Shown here: positions 20,980 through 29,328 of the stretch, in pieces
How positions within the stretch are numbered: position 1 is the stretch's first letter
How the letters are laid out: every line of letters begins with the position of its first letter
From: Catellatospora sp. KI3
GTDB lineage: Bacteria > Actinomycetota > Actinomycetes > Mycobacteriales > Micromonosporaceae
DNA length: 64,000 nucleotides
Assembly: GCF_029948125.1 (NCBI RefSeq)
Contig: NZ_JASAMB010000001.1
Coordinates: forward strand, 682,001 to 746,000
Direction of reading: 5' to 3'
The notes under the pieces: generated by a model
Told to the model about the DNA's origin: nothing
The model's input: only the letters and a program-made list of their open reading frames with translations
The model's database searches: none
Position numbers and translations under genes: made by a program

Positions 20980-21114
20980 TCGAATACGGTCAGTGACCTG
21001 CCCGAACACCGCATGTAAGGCAGGTGTCGGCGGCATTAAGAGCCGCTGAGGTACTGGCGTTCGGGCGTGCCGATCCGGGCTGCGCCGTCCGGACGGGCGC
21101 GCCCCCCGCCCGCC

Positions 21115-21191
21115 TTGGCATCGACACTGGCCTATCCAGAGGACGAATCACGCGAAACACTGCTCCAGATAGGCCACTGTCGATGCCAAGT
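21115..21191. repeat. Family B long palindrome, copy 1
   Basis: Two 23-bp arms (21115-21137 and 21169-21191) are complementary with a single mismatch, with a core TGGCCTATC/GATAGGCCA, and enclose 31 bp that begin CAGAGGACGA. It lies in the 309-bp gap (20980-21288) between the divergently oriented glycosyltransferase and deoC, so it is not a shared terminator. Otherwise I see nothing in that gap. Confidence 0.85.
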
Positions 21192-21288
21192 GGGGCCGGG
21201 TCACCCCGTGGCCAGCCCGAGTGGCGGGGGTCTCCGTTCCACCAGATGGACAAGATCGATGAGAGGGCGTCCGCGTAGACTTCGGCTC

Positions 21289-22236
21289 ATGACGGCCACC
21301 ATGACACCGTTGTCCGAGGTGACGCGCTCCGATGCGGCGCTGCGGATGTTCCTGCACGGGCTGCCCGGCGTCGACCAGGTCGGCGCGCAGGCCCGCGCCG
21401 CCGCGCTCGGTACCCGCTCGATCAAGACCACGGCCAAGGCCTGGGCGATCGACCTCTCGATCCGGATGGTGGACCTGACCACCCTGGAGGGCGCCGACAC
21501 CCCCGGCAAGGTCCGCGCCCTGTGCGCGAAGGCCCGCCAGCCCGACCCGAGCGACCCGGGCTGCCCGCCGGTGGCCGCGATCTGCGTGTACCCGGCGATG
21601 GTCCCGGTCGCCGCCGAGGCGCTGCGCGGCAGCGGCATCCACCTGGCCAGCGTCGCGACCGCGTTCCCGTCGGGGCAGGCCCCGCTGAGCGTGAAGCTCG
21701 ACGACACCCGGGCCGCCGTCGCCGCCGGTGCCGACGAGATCGACATGGTGATCAGCCGGGGCGCCTTCCTGGCCGGTCGCTACCTGGAGGTCTTCGAGGA
21801 GATCGCGGCCGTGAAGGAGGCGTGCGGCGACGCGCACCTCAAGGTCATCCTGGAGACGGGCGAGCTGGTCACTTACGACAACGTGCGCCGGGCCTCGTGG
21901 CTGGCGATGCTCGCGGGCGGCGACTTCATCAAGACGTCCACGGGCAAGGTGCAGCCCGCGGCCACCCTGCCGGTCACGCTGATCATGCTGGAGGCGGTGC
22001 GCGACTTCCTGGCCGCCACCGGCCGCAAGGTCGGCGTGAAGCCCGCGGGCGGCATCCGCACCACCAAGGACGCCATCAAGTACCTGGTCATGGTCAACGA
22101 GACGGTCGGCGACGGCTGGCTCGACCCGGACTGGTTCCGCTTCGGCGCCTCCACCCTGCTCAACGACCTGCTGATGCAGCGCACCAAGCTCGCCACCGGC
22201 CACTACGCCGGCCCCGACTACTTCACGCTGGACTAG
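21289..22236 (+). CDS. deoC: Deoxyribose-phosphate aldolase
   Basis: ATG 21289 gives 315 residues. The Schiff-base lysine lies in DFIKTSTGK (residue 215) and the second catalytic lysine in VGVKPAGGIRT (residue 251). Further class I DeoC motifs VCVYP-like AICVYPAMV and EIDMVISRG are present. The enzyme splits 2-deoxyribose-5-phosphate to glyceraldehyde-3-phosphate and acetaldehyde. It is followed 2 bp later by an aldehyde dehydrogenase gene and then a stripped homologue, so acetaldehyde oxidation is the probable next step. About 40 residues at the N-terminus (to about 55) extend beyond the compact E. coli enzyme. Confidence 0.95.
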   Translation: MTATMTPLSEVTRSDAALRMFLHGLPGVDQVGAQARAAALGTRSIKTTAKAWAIDLSIRMVDLTTLEGADTPGKVRALCAKARQPDPSDPGCPPVAAICVYPAMVPVAAEALRGSGIHLASVATAFPSGQAPLSVKLDDTRAAVAAGADEIDMVISRGAFLAGRYLEVFEEIAAVKEACGDAHLKVILETGELVTYDNVRRASWLAMLAGGDFIKTSTGKVQPAATLPVTLIMLEAVRDFLAATGRKVGVKPAGGIRTTKDAIKYLVMVNETVGDGWLDPDWFRFGASTLLNDLLMQRTKLATGHYAGPDYFTLD

Positions 22237-22238
22237 AC

Positions 22239-23669
22239 ATGAGCGCATTTGAGTACGCGCCCGCGCCCGAGTCGCGCTCGATCGTCAACCTGCAGTCCTC
22301 GTACGGGCTGTTCATCGACGGTGAGTTCGTCGACGGCGACGACCGGCGCAAGACCATCTCCCCCGCCACCGAGGAGGTGCTGGCCGAGGTCACCTGGGCG
22401 GGCACCGCGGACGTCGACCGGGCCGTCAAGGCCGCCCGGCGCGCGTACACGAAGGTGTGGGGGCCGATGCCGGGCGCGGAGCGGGCCAAGTACCTGTTCC
22501 GGATCGCGCGGATCATCGCCGAGCGCAGCCGCGAGCTGGCCGTGCTGGAGTCGCTGAACAACGGCAAGCCGATCAAGGAGTCGCGCGACGTCGACGTGCC
22601 GCTGGCCTCGGCGCACTTCTTCTACTACGCGGGCTGGGCCGACAAGCTGCCGTACGCGGGCTTCGGCGCGGACCCGCGGCCGCTGGGCGTGGCCGGGCAG
22701 GTCATCCCGTGGAACTTCCCGCTGCTGATGCTGGCGTGGAAGATCGCCCCGGCGCTGGCCGCCGGCAACACGGTGGTGCTCAAGCCCGCCGAGACCACCC
22801 CGCTGACCGCGCTGCTGTTCGCCGAGATCTGCCAGCAGGCGGACCTGCCGCCGGGCGTGGTCAACATCGTCACCGGCGCGGGCGAGACCGGCGCCGCCAT
22901 CGTGAACCACCCCGACGTGGACAAGGTCGCCTTCACCGGCTCGACCGAGGTCGGCCGGATCATCGCGCGCGCGGTGGCCGGTACCAGCAAGAAGGTCACC
23001 CTGGAGCTGGGCGGCAAGGCCGCGAACATCGTGTTCGAGGACGCCGCGATCGACCAGGCCGTCGAGGGCATCGTCAACGGCATCTTCTTCAACCAGGGCC
23101 ATGTCTGCTGCGCGGGCTCGCGCCTGCTGGTGCAGGAGTCCGTCGCCGACCAGCTGCTGGAGTCCCTGAAGCGGCGCATGGCGACCCTGCGCGTGGGCGA
23201 CCCGCTGGACAAGAACACCGACATCGGCGCGATCAACTCCGCCGAGCAGCTCAGCCGGATCAAGACGCTGGCCGACGTGGGCGAAGGCGAGGGCGCCGAC
23301 CGCTGGTCGCCGCCGTGCCAGCTGCCCGACCGGGGCTTCTGGTTCGCCCCGACCATCTTCACCGGCGTGTCCCAGGCGCACCGGATCGCCCGCGAGGAGA
23401 TCTTCGGGCCGGTGCTGTCGGTGCTGACGTTCCGCACCCCCGCCGAGGCGGTGGAGAAGGCCAACAACACGCCGTACGGGCTGTCGGCAGGGATCTGGAC
23501 CGAGAAGGGCTCGCGCATCCTCGCCATCGCCGACCAGCTGCGCGCCGGCGTCGTGTGGGCCAACACCTTCAACAAGTTCGACCCGACCTCGCCGTTCGGC
23601 GGGTACAAGGAGTCCGGTTACGGCCGCGAGGGCGGCCGCCACGGCCTGGAGGCGTACCTTGCCCAGTAA
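22239..23669 (+). CDS. NAD(P)-dependent aldehyde dehydrogenase
   Basis: ATG 22239 lies 2 bp after the deoC stop. All catalytic elements of the 476-residue protein are visible: PWNFPLLM (Asn), VLKPAE, FTGSTEVG, LELGGKAA (E256), NQGHVCCAG (C290/C291) and EEIFGPVLSV. It oxidises an aldehyde to the acid; coupling to deoC suggests acetaldehyde as substrate, which is inference from the operon. Its 3' end overlaps the next gene by 11 bp, so the two proteins are translationally coupled. Confidence 0.93.
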   Translation: MSAFEYAPAPESRSIVNLQSSYGLFIDGEFVDGDDRRKTISPATEEVLAEVTWAGTADVDRAVKAARRAYTKVWGPMPGAERAKYLFRIARIIAERSRELAVLESLNNGKPIKESRDVDVPLASAHFFYYAGWADKLPYAGFGADPRPLGVAGQVIPWNFPLLMLAWKIAPALAAGNTVVLKPAETTPLTALLFAEICQQADLPPGVVNIVTGAGETGAAIVNHPDVDKVAFTGSTEVGRIIARAVAGTSKKVTLELGGKAANIVFEDAAIDQAVEGIVNGIFFNQGHVCCAGSRLLVQESVADQLLESLKRRMATLRVGDPLDKNTDIGAINSAEQLSRIKTLADVGEGEGADRWSPPCQLPDRGFWFAPTIFTGVSQAHRIAREEIFGPVLSVLTFRTPAEAVEKANNTPYGLSAGIWTEKGSRILAIADQLRAGVVWANTFNKFDPTSPFGGYKESGYGREGGRHGLEAYLAQ

Positions 23670-24564
23670 GAAGAAGGACTCCGCCCCGAAGTCGGCCGAG
23701 GCCGCGGCCGCGGCCGTGCCGGAGGAGCCGCAGCGCACCCGCCTCGCGGTACGCAAGACGTACAAGCTCTACGTCGGCGGGGCGTTCCCGCGCAGCGAGT
23801 CCGGCCGCACCTACGTCGTCGCCGACAGCAAGGGAAACTTCGTGGCCAACGCCGCCCAGGCCTCCCGCAAGGACGCCCGTGACGCCGTGCTCGCCGCCCG
23901 CGCCGCGTTCGGCAAGTGGTCCGGCGCCACCGCGTACAACCGGGGCCAGGTCGTCTACCGCGTCGCCGAGATGCTGGAGAGCCGCCGCGACGAGTTCGTG
24001 TCGCTGGAGGTGCCCGCCGCCGAGGTGGACGCCGCCGTCGACCGCCTCGTCTGGTACGCGGGCTGGACCGACAAGATCGCCCAGGTGCTGGGCGGGGCGA
24101 ACCCGGTCGCCGGGCCGTACTTCAACCTGTCCTCGCCCGAGCCCAGCGGCATCGTCGCGATCGTCGCGCCGCGCAAGCCGACCCTGCTCGGCCTGGTCAG
24201 CGTCATCGCACCGGTCATCGCCACCGGCAACACCTGCATCGTGATCTCGGACGCGCCGCGGGTCGCCATCACGCTGGCCGAGGTGCTCGCCACCTCCGAC
24301 CTGCCCGGCGGCGTGGTCAACATCCTGACCGGCTCGGCCGCCGAGATCGGGCCGTGGCTGGCCTCCCACGCCGACGTCAACGGCGTCGACCTGACCGGCC
24401 TGGCCGACGCCAAGCTGGCGGTCACCCTGGAGCAGGCCGCCGCCGAGACCCTCAAGCGGGTACGGCGCCCCGCAGCGGCGCTCGACTGGAGCGGTGACCC
24501 GGGGCTGGTGCCGATGACCGCGTTCCTCGAGACGAAGACGGTCTGGCACCCCAAGGGCCTCTAG
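23659..24564 (+). CDS. Aldehyde dehydrogenase-like protein lacking the catalytic domain
   Basis: TTG 23659 starts inside the preceding gene and gives 301 residues. The N-terminal half aligns with the ALDH coenzyme domain (KLYVGGAFPRSESGRTY, GNTCIVISDAP, LPGGVVNILTGS). PWNFP is replaced by APRKP, the cofactor Lys of VLKPAE is lost (VISDAP), GSTEVG is replaced by GLADAK, and the entire catalytic segment with Glu and Cys is absent. The protein then jumps to an ALDH-like C-terminus (MTAFLETKTVWHP). The frame is intact and codon usage matches its neighbours, so this looks like a maintained pseudoenzyme rather than decay. A role as partner or regulator of the upstream ALDH is inferred. Confidence 0.85.
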   Translation: MPSKKKDSAPKSAEAAAAAVPEEPQRTRLAVRKTYKLYVGGAFPRSESGRTYVVADSKGNFVANAAQASRKDARDAVLAARAAFGKWSGATAYNRGQVVYRVAEMLESRRDEFVSLEVPAAEVDAAVDRLVWYAGWTDKIAQVLGGANPVAGPYFNLSSPEPSGIVAIVAPRKPTLLGLVSVIAPVIATGNTCIVISDAPRVAITLAEVLATSDLPGGVVNILTGSAAEIGPWLASHADVNGVDLTGLADAKLAVTLEQAAAETLKRVRRPAAALDWSGDPGLVPMTAFLETKTVWHPKGL

Positions 24565-24572
24565 GCTGAGTG

Positions 24573-24626
24573 GAAAGGAAGGGCCCCTTCTTATCGTTAT
24601 CCGATGCAGAAGGGGCCCTTCTTAAC
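24573..24626. repeat. Family A palindromic repeat
   Basis: AAGGAAGGGCCCCTTCTTAT begins the element and AGAAGGGGCCCTTCTTAAC ends it. It lies between the aldehyde dehydrogenase-like gene and the acyl-CoA dehydrogenase-like gene (same strand). An ATG inside it at 24604 is in frame with the latter but belongs to the repeat, not to the gene. Confidence 0.8.
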
Positions 24627-24648
24627 TTCTGGCCGGAAGGGCTGGCGC

Positions 24649-25662
24649 GTGGCGGAGGACAGTGGACAGGTGCTGGCGCGGGCGCGGGTGATCGCCGACG
24701 AGGTGCTGTTCCCGGCCGCGTCGGGCGTGGACCGGGCCGACCGCGTACCGGCCACGCTGCTGGACCTGCTCGCCGACGCCGGCTGCTACGGCATGGCCGC
24801 GCCCGCCGACGCGGGCGGGCTCGGCCTGTCCTGGCCGGAGGCCGCCGCACTGGTCGAGACCCTGGCCGACGGCTGCCTCACCACCGCCTTCGTATGGCTG
24901 CAGCACCACAGCCCGGTCCGCGCCGTCGCCGACAGCCCCCACCCCGAACTGCGCGACCGCTGGCTCGCCCCGCTGGCCCGGGGCGAGCGCCGAGCCGGCA
25001 TCGCCCTGGCCGGGCTGCGCGTGCCGGACGCCCCGATGCGGGTGACGCCGGTCGACGGCGGCTACCTGCTCGACGGGCGGGCGCCCTGGGTCACCGGGTG
25101 GGGCATGATCGACACGCTGTACACGGCCGCCCTGGACGCCTCCGGCGACGTGCACTTCCTGCTCGTCGACGCGGTGGCCTCCGCCACGCTCCAGGTGCGC
25201 CCGCTGGAACTCGTGGCGGTGCGCGCCAGCGCCACCTGCGACGTCCACTTCGAGCGCCATTTCGTGCCCGCCGACCGGCTGGTCGACGTCGTGCCGTACG
25301 CGGACTGGTCCCGGGCGGACTCCTCCGGCTCGGCCACGAACGGGTTCCTGGCGATCGGGGTGGCCGCTCGGTGCGTACGGCTGCTGCCGCCCGGTGCTGT
25401 CGCCGAGACGCTGTCCGCGCAGGTCGATGCGGCCCGGGGCGGGTTGCTGGGCGCGGACTCGGCGAGCAACCCGGCGGCACGGGCCGAGGCGTCCGCAGTG
25501 GCCGCACGGGCGGCTGCGGCGCTGGCGGTGCAGACCGGGGCACGGGCCGTACTGCTGGAGCACGATGCGCAGCGGCTGGCCCGCGAGTCGGTGTTCCTGC
25601 TGGTCTTCGGCAACCGGCCCGCGATCCGCGACGCCCTGCTGACGAGACTCACCCACCCCTGA
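24649..25662 (+). CDS. Acyl-CoA dehydrogenase-family flavoprotein
   Basis: The start is taken as GTG 24649, behind GGAAGG, giving 337 residues (about 40 shorter than classical family members). The N-terminal helical domain (LLDLLADAGCYGMAAPADAG, GLGLSWPEAAALVE) and a central beta domain (GIALAGLRVPDAP to VTPVDGGYLLDGRAPWVTGW) fit the family. The C-terminal helices end LVFGNRPAIRDALLTRL. I cannot identify the catalytic Glu with confidence. Such short proteins include FMN-dependent monooxygenase or nitro-alkane-type relatives, so oxidation of an acyl-CoA is not certain. The gene stands alone between repeats. Confidence 0.72.
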   Translation: MAEDSGQVLARARVIADEVLFPAASGVDRADRVPATLLDLLADAGCYGMAAPADAGGLGLSWPEAAALVETLADGCLTTAFVWLQHHSPVRAVADSPHPELRDRWLAPLARGERRAGIALAGLRVPDAPMRVTPVDGGYLLDGRAPWVTGWGMIDTLYTAALDASGDVHFLLVDAVASATLQVRPLELVAVRASATCDVHFERHFVPADRLVDVVPYADWSRADSSGSATNGFLAIGVAARCVRLLPPGAVAETLSAQVDAARGGLLGADSASNPAARAEASAVAARAAAALAVQTGARAVLLEHDAQRLARESVFLLVFGNRPAIRDALLTRLTHP

Positions 25663-25664
25663 CC

Positions 25665-25717
25665 CCGCCGCACCGCCGCACCGCCGCACCGCCGCACCGC
25701 CGCACCGCCGCACCGCC
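25665..25717. repeat. Octanucleotide array, six units of CCGCCGCA
   Basis: Six perfect 8-bp units plus a 5-bp partial start 2 bp after the acyl-CoA dehydrogenase-like stop codon and end 7 bp before the left arm of a family B palindrome. Confidence 0.9.
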
Positions 25718-25724
25718 TTGCATA

Positions 25725-25783
25725 GACGTTGGCCTATTACGAAGAAGATGATCAAGTTTTTTTCCTCGTAATAGGCCAACGTC
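25725..25783. repeat. Family B long palindrome, copy 2
   Basis: Perfect 18-bp arms (25725-25742 and 25766-25783, core GACGTTGGCCTATTACGA) enclose 23 bp containing a run of seven or more T on the plus strand. Copy 3 has GACGCTGGCC where this has GACGTTGGCC, with the matching change on the other arm. No gene occupies 25784-25901. Confidence 0.85.
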
Positions 25784-25901
25784 AATGAACGGGCGGGGGC
25801 GGCCGCTGAGGGGCGGAGGACTCGGGTGGGTGCGGGCGGCCGGTGGGCCCGGCGCGCGGCCGGACGGGGCTGCTGCGGAGTGACCCAGGTCATCGGGCAC
25901 G

Positions 25902-27593
25902 ATGGTGGTTGTGGCGAGACCGTTCGATCCCCGGCTGATCCGATACGTCCCGTCCACGCGTGCCGGGCTGGCGCAGCTCGGCGTGCTGGGCGTGGCCACC
26001 GCGGCCGCCGTGGTGGTAGCCGCCGCCGCGCTCGCGCGGGCCCTGGCCGCCGCGGTCGAGCTGCGCCTGGACCAGCCCGCGCTGGCCGTGTTCCTGCTGG
26101 CGCTCGCCGCGCGCGCCGGACTCACCAGCGCGCTGGGCGTGGTCGCCGCGCGCATGTCGGCCACGGTCAAGGCGAGCCTGCGCGGCGATCTGCTGGGCGC
26201 GGTCGGGCGGCGCGGCCCGACCTGGCTGGCCGGGCAGCGCGCCGGCGAGCTGGCCACGCTGGCCGGGCGCGGCCTGGACGCCCTGGACGGCTACTTCACC
26301 GGGTACCTGCCGCAGCTGGTGCTCGGCCTGACCGTGCCGGTGGCGGTGCTGGGCACCCTGCTGCTGACCGACCTGCCGTCGGCGCTGATCGTGCTGGTGA
26401 CGCTGCCGCTGATCCCGGTGTTCGGGGCGCTGGTGGGCTGGCAGACCCGGACCGCGACCGACCGGCAGTGGCACCGGCTGCAGCTGCTCGGCGGGCACTT
26501 CCTGGACATGGTGTCGGGGCTGCCGACGCTGCGGGCGTTCGGCGGGGCGCGGGCGCAGGTGGGGGCGGTGCGGCGGATGGCCGACCGGCACCGCGCGGCG
26601 ACCATGCGTACGCTGCGGCTGGCCTTCCTGTCCGCGCTGGTGCTGGAGCTGGTCGGGACGATCTCGGTGGCGCTGGTCGCGGTGCCGGTGGGCCTGCGGC
26701 TGCTGGACGGCCGGATGACGCTGGCCACGGCGCTGCTGGTGCTGCTGCTGACGCCGGAGGCGTACGCCCCGCTGCGTGCCGCGGGGACGAGGTTCCACGC
26801 CAGCATGGAGGGTCTGACCACACTGGACCAGGCGTTCACGCTGCTCGCGGCGCCGTCGGCCGAGCCGGGGCGCACCACTGCCCCGGCGGCCAGGCCGGTC
26901 GGCCTGATCGAGCTGCGCGGGGTCACGGTCACCTTCGAACGGGGCGACGGCCGGCGGGTAACCGCGCTGCGCGACGTCGACCTGGTGCTGCGGCCGGGCG
27001 AGCGGGTGGCCCTGGTCGGCCCCAGCGGCGGCGGCAAGAGCACGCTGCTGAACGTGCTGCTCGGCTTCGTCGTCCCCGACCGGGGCCAGGTGCTGGTGGA
27101 CGGGGTCGACCTGGCCGGGCTGGACCTGGACGCCTGGCGCCGCCGCCTGGGCTGGGTGCCGCAGCGCGCGCACCTGTTCGCGGCGAGTCTGGCCGACAAC
27201 ATCGCGCTCGGCGACCCGGACGCCCCGCGCGCCGACGTCGAGCGCGCCGCCCGCGCGGCCGCGCTCGGCCCGGTGCTGGACGCGCTGCCGCAGGGCCTGG
27301 ACACGGTGCTGGGCGAGCGCGGGCACGGCCTGTCCAGCGGCGAGCGGCAGCGGCTGGCGCTGGCCCGGGCGTTCCTGCGCGACGCGCCGCTGCTGCTGCT
27401 GGACGAGCCGACAGCCCGGCTGGACGCCGCGAGCGAGCAGGCGGTGGTCGAGGCCACCGCGTCGCTGGTACGCGGACGGACCGCGCTGCTGGTGGCGCAC
27501 CGCCCCGCGCTGCTGGCGGTGGCGACCAGGACGCTGCACGTCGACGACGGCCGGGTCCGGCCGCTGGAAACCCAGGAGCCGGTGGCGGTATGA
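25902..27593 (+). CDS. cydD: ABC exporter subunit CydD (heterodimeric thiol exporter half)
   Basis: ATG 25902 gives 563 residues: six membrane helices to about residue 300, then a nucleotide-binding domain. Walker A GPSGGGKST lies near 372, signature LSSGERQRLALARA near 480 and Walker B LLLLDEPTARLD after it. CydDC exports cysteine or glutathione-type thiols and is needed to assemble cytochrome bd in E. coli. It overlaps cydC by 4 bp (ATGA). cydA and cydB, usually adjacent in actinobacteria, are not in this window. Confidence 0.9.
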   Translation: MVVVARPFDPRLIRYVPSTRAGLAQLGVLGVATAAAVVVAAAALARALAAAVELRLDQPALAVFLLALAARAGLTSALGVVAARMSATVKASLRGDLLGAVGRRGPTWLAGQRAGELATLAGRGLDALDGYFTGYLPQLVLGLTVPVAVLGTLLLTDLPSALIVLVTLPLIPVFGALVGWQTRTATDRQWHRLQLLGGHFLDMVSGLPTLRAFGGARAQVGAVRRMADRHRAATMRTLRLAFLSALVLELVGTISVALVAVPVGLRLLDGRMTLATALLVLLLTPEAYAPLRAAGTRFHASMEGLTTLDQAFTLLAAPSAEPGRTTAPAARPVGLIELRGVTVTFERGDGRRVTALRDVDLVLRPGERVALVGPSGGGKSTLLNVLLGFVVPDRGQVLVDGVDLAGLDLDAWRRRLGWVPQRAHLFAASLADNIALGDPDAPRADVERAARAAALGPVLDALPQGLDTVLGERGHGLSSGERQRLALARAFLRDAPLLLLDEPTARLDAASEQAVVEATASLVRGRTALLVAHRPALLAVATRTLHVDDGRVRPLETQEPVAV

Positions 27594-29257
27594 GACCGAT
27601 CCTCGCCTTCGCCGCACCGCTGCGGTGGCGCCTGCTCGGCGCCGGACTGCTCGCCGCGCTGACCGAGGCCGCCGGGCTGGGGCTGATGGCCACCGCCACC
27701 TGGCTGCTGTGCACCGCCGCGGGCCAGCCGCCGCTGATCGCGCTGAGCGTGGCCATCGTGGTGGTGCGGACGCTGGCCATCGGCCGGGGCGTGCTGCGCT
27801 ACGTCGAGCGCCTGGCGAGCCACGACGCCGTGCTGCGGATGGTGACCGAGGTGCGGGCACGGATCTTCGCGGCGCTGGCGGACCGGCCCGCCGCCGCGCC
27901 CGCGCTGCGCCGGGGCGACCTGCTCAGCCGCATGGTCTCCGATGTCGACGCGGTGCAGGACCTGATGGTCCGGGTGCTGCTGCCGATGGCGTCGGCCGGG
28001 CTGGTGGGCGCCGCGGCCGTGGCCGCCGCCGCGTTCGCCGACCCGCTGGTGGCCCTGGTGCTGGCGGTCGGCCTGCTGCTGGGCGGGGCCGCCCTGCCCG
28101 CCGCGGCCGCCCGGCTGGCGGCCCGGGCCGGGGCCCGCCTGGCCCCGCTGCGCGCCCGGTACGCCGTGGACACGATCGACCTGGTGCACGGGGCCGCCGA
28201 CCTCGCCGCGTACGGCGCCCGCGACCGGTTCGAGGCCCGGGGCGCCGCGCACGCCGCCGAGCTGGCCGCGACCGAGCGGGAACTGGCCCGCCGGGCGTTC
28301 GCACTCGACGCGGCCGCCACCGTGCTCAGCGCCGCCACCGCCGTCGCGGTGCTGGTCACCGGCCTGGCGCGCGGCGTCGACGGGGTGTGGCTGGCCGCGC
28401 TGACCGTGGCCGCGCTGGCCGCCGGCGAGCTGTCGCTGTCCCTGCTGGCGGCCGCCCGCAAGGGCGCGGAGATCCGGGGCAGCCTGCACCGGCTCGCCGA
28501 GCTGCTGACCGCGGGCGGGTCCGGTGAACCGGCCGCCGAGCCCGCCGGGCGCCCGGTGCCCGACGGCCCGCTGACGCTGCGGCTGACCGGGGCGTCCGTC
28601 CGGTATCCGGGCGCGGCGGCACCGGCGCTGTCGGACGTCGACCTGGAGCTGCCGCCGGGGCGGCACACCGCGATCGTCGGCCCGTCCGGGTCGGGCAAGA
28701 GCACCCTGCTGGGCCTGCTGACGGGCGCGCTGGCGCCGGACTCGGGCCGGGTCGAGGCCGACGGCGCGCCGATCGGCGAGTACGACGCGCAGCGCTGGCA
28801 CACCGCCGTGACCGGCCTGCTCGCCGACGCGTACCTGTTCCACGCCTCGGTCCGCGACAACCTGCTGCTGGGCCGCCCGGACGCGACCGACGAGGAGCTG
28901 CGGGCCGCGTGCGGGATTGCCGGCCTGGGCGAGTGGGTAGCCGTACACGGGTTGGACGTGCGGGTGGGCGAGGACGGCGCCGAGCTGTCCGGCGGGCAGC
29001 GGCAGCGGCTCGCGCTGGCCCGCGCGGTCCTGGCCGAGCCACGGGTGCTGCTGCTCGACGAGCCGACCGAAGGGCTGGATCCGGCGCGCGCCGACGCGGT
29101 CCTCGCCGCGGTGCGGGCGCACCGGCGCGGGCGTACCACGGTCGTGGTGACCCACCGGCTCGCCGGGCTCGACACGTTCGACGAGGTCGTGGTGCTGGAC
29201 GCGGGCCGGTTGCAGGAACGCGGAACGCAGGGTTGGGTGCGGGCGCACGGCGGCTGA
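27590..29257 (+). CDS. cydC: ABC exporter subunit CydC
   Basis: ATG 27590 overlaps the cydD stop (ATGA), giving 555 residues. Six helices are followed by a complete nucleotide-binding domain: GPSGSGKST near 364, LSGGQRQRLALARAVL, LLLDEPTEGLD and the switch His in VVVTHRL. The RYVERLASHDAVLR segment near residue 65 is typical of CydC. It forms the inner-membrane heterodimer with CydD. The next gene begins 71 bp later and is probably separate, since it has its own strong ribosome-binding site. Confidence 0.9.
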   Translation: MRPILAFAAPLRWRLLGAGLLAALTEAAGLGLMATATWLLCTAAGQPPLIALSVAIVVVRTLAIGRGVLRYVERLASHDAVLRMVTEVRARIFAALADRPAAAPALRRGDLLSRMVSDVDAVQDLMVRVLLPMASAGLVGAAAVAAAAFADPLVALVLAVGLLLGGAALPAAAARLAARAGARLAPLRARYAVDTIDLVHGAADLAAYGARDRFEARGAAHAAELAATERELARRAFALDAAATVLSAATAVAVLVTGLARGVDGVWLAALTVAALAAGELSLSLLAAARKGAEIRGSLHRLAELLTAGGSGEPAAEPAGRPVPDGPLTLRLTGASVRYPGAAAPALSDVDLELPPGRHTAIVGPSGSGKSTLLGLLTGALAPDSGRVEADGAPIGEYDAQRWHTAVTGLLADAYLFHASVRDNLLLGRPDATDEELRAACGIAGLGEWVAVHGLDVRVGEDGAELSGGQRQRLALARAVLAEPRVLLLDEPTEGLDPARADAVLAAVRAHRRGRTTVVVTHRLAGLDTFDEVVVLDAGRLQERGTQGWVRAHGG

Positions 29258-29328
29258 CACGAACCACTAGGGTGTGCGGAGAGTCACCGACCCGGCAGGG
29301 TCGGTCAGTCGAACGTCGGAGGTCAGCG

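Noticed and set aside
24604-24648. ATG 24604 as start of the acyl-CoA dehydrogenase-like gene
   Set aside because: The codons from 24604 to 24626 belong to a family A repeat. GTG 24649 has a GGAAGG site and a family-like N-terminus.
25826-27589. N-terminal extension of cydC through the cydD gene as one giant protein
   Set aside because: The frame is open only because of GC bias. CydC begins at the ATGA overlap at 27590, with a normal family N-terminus.
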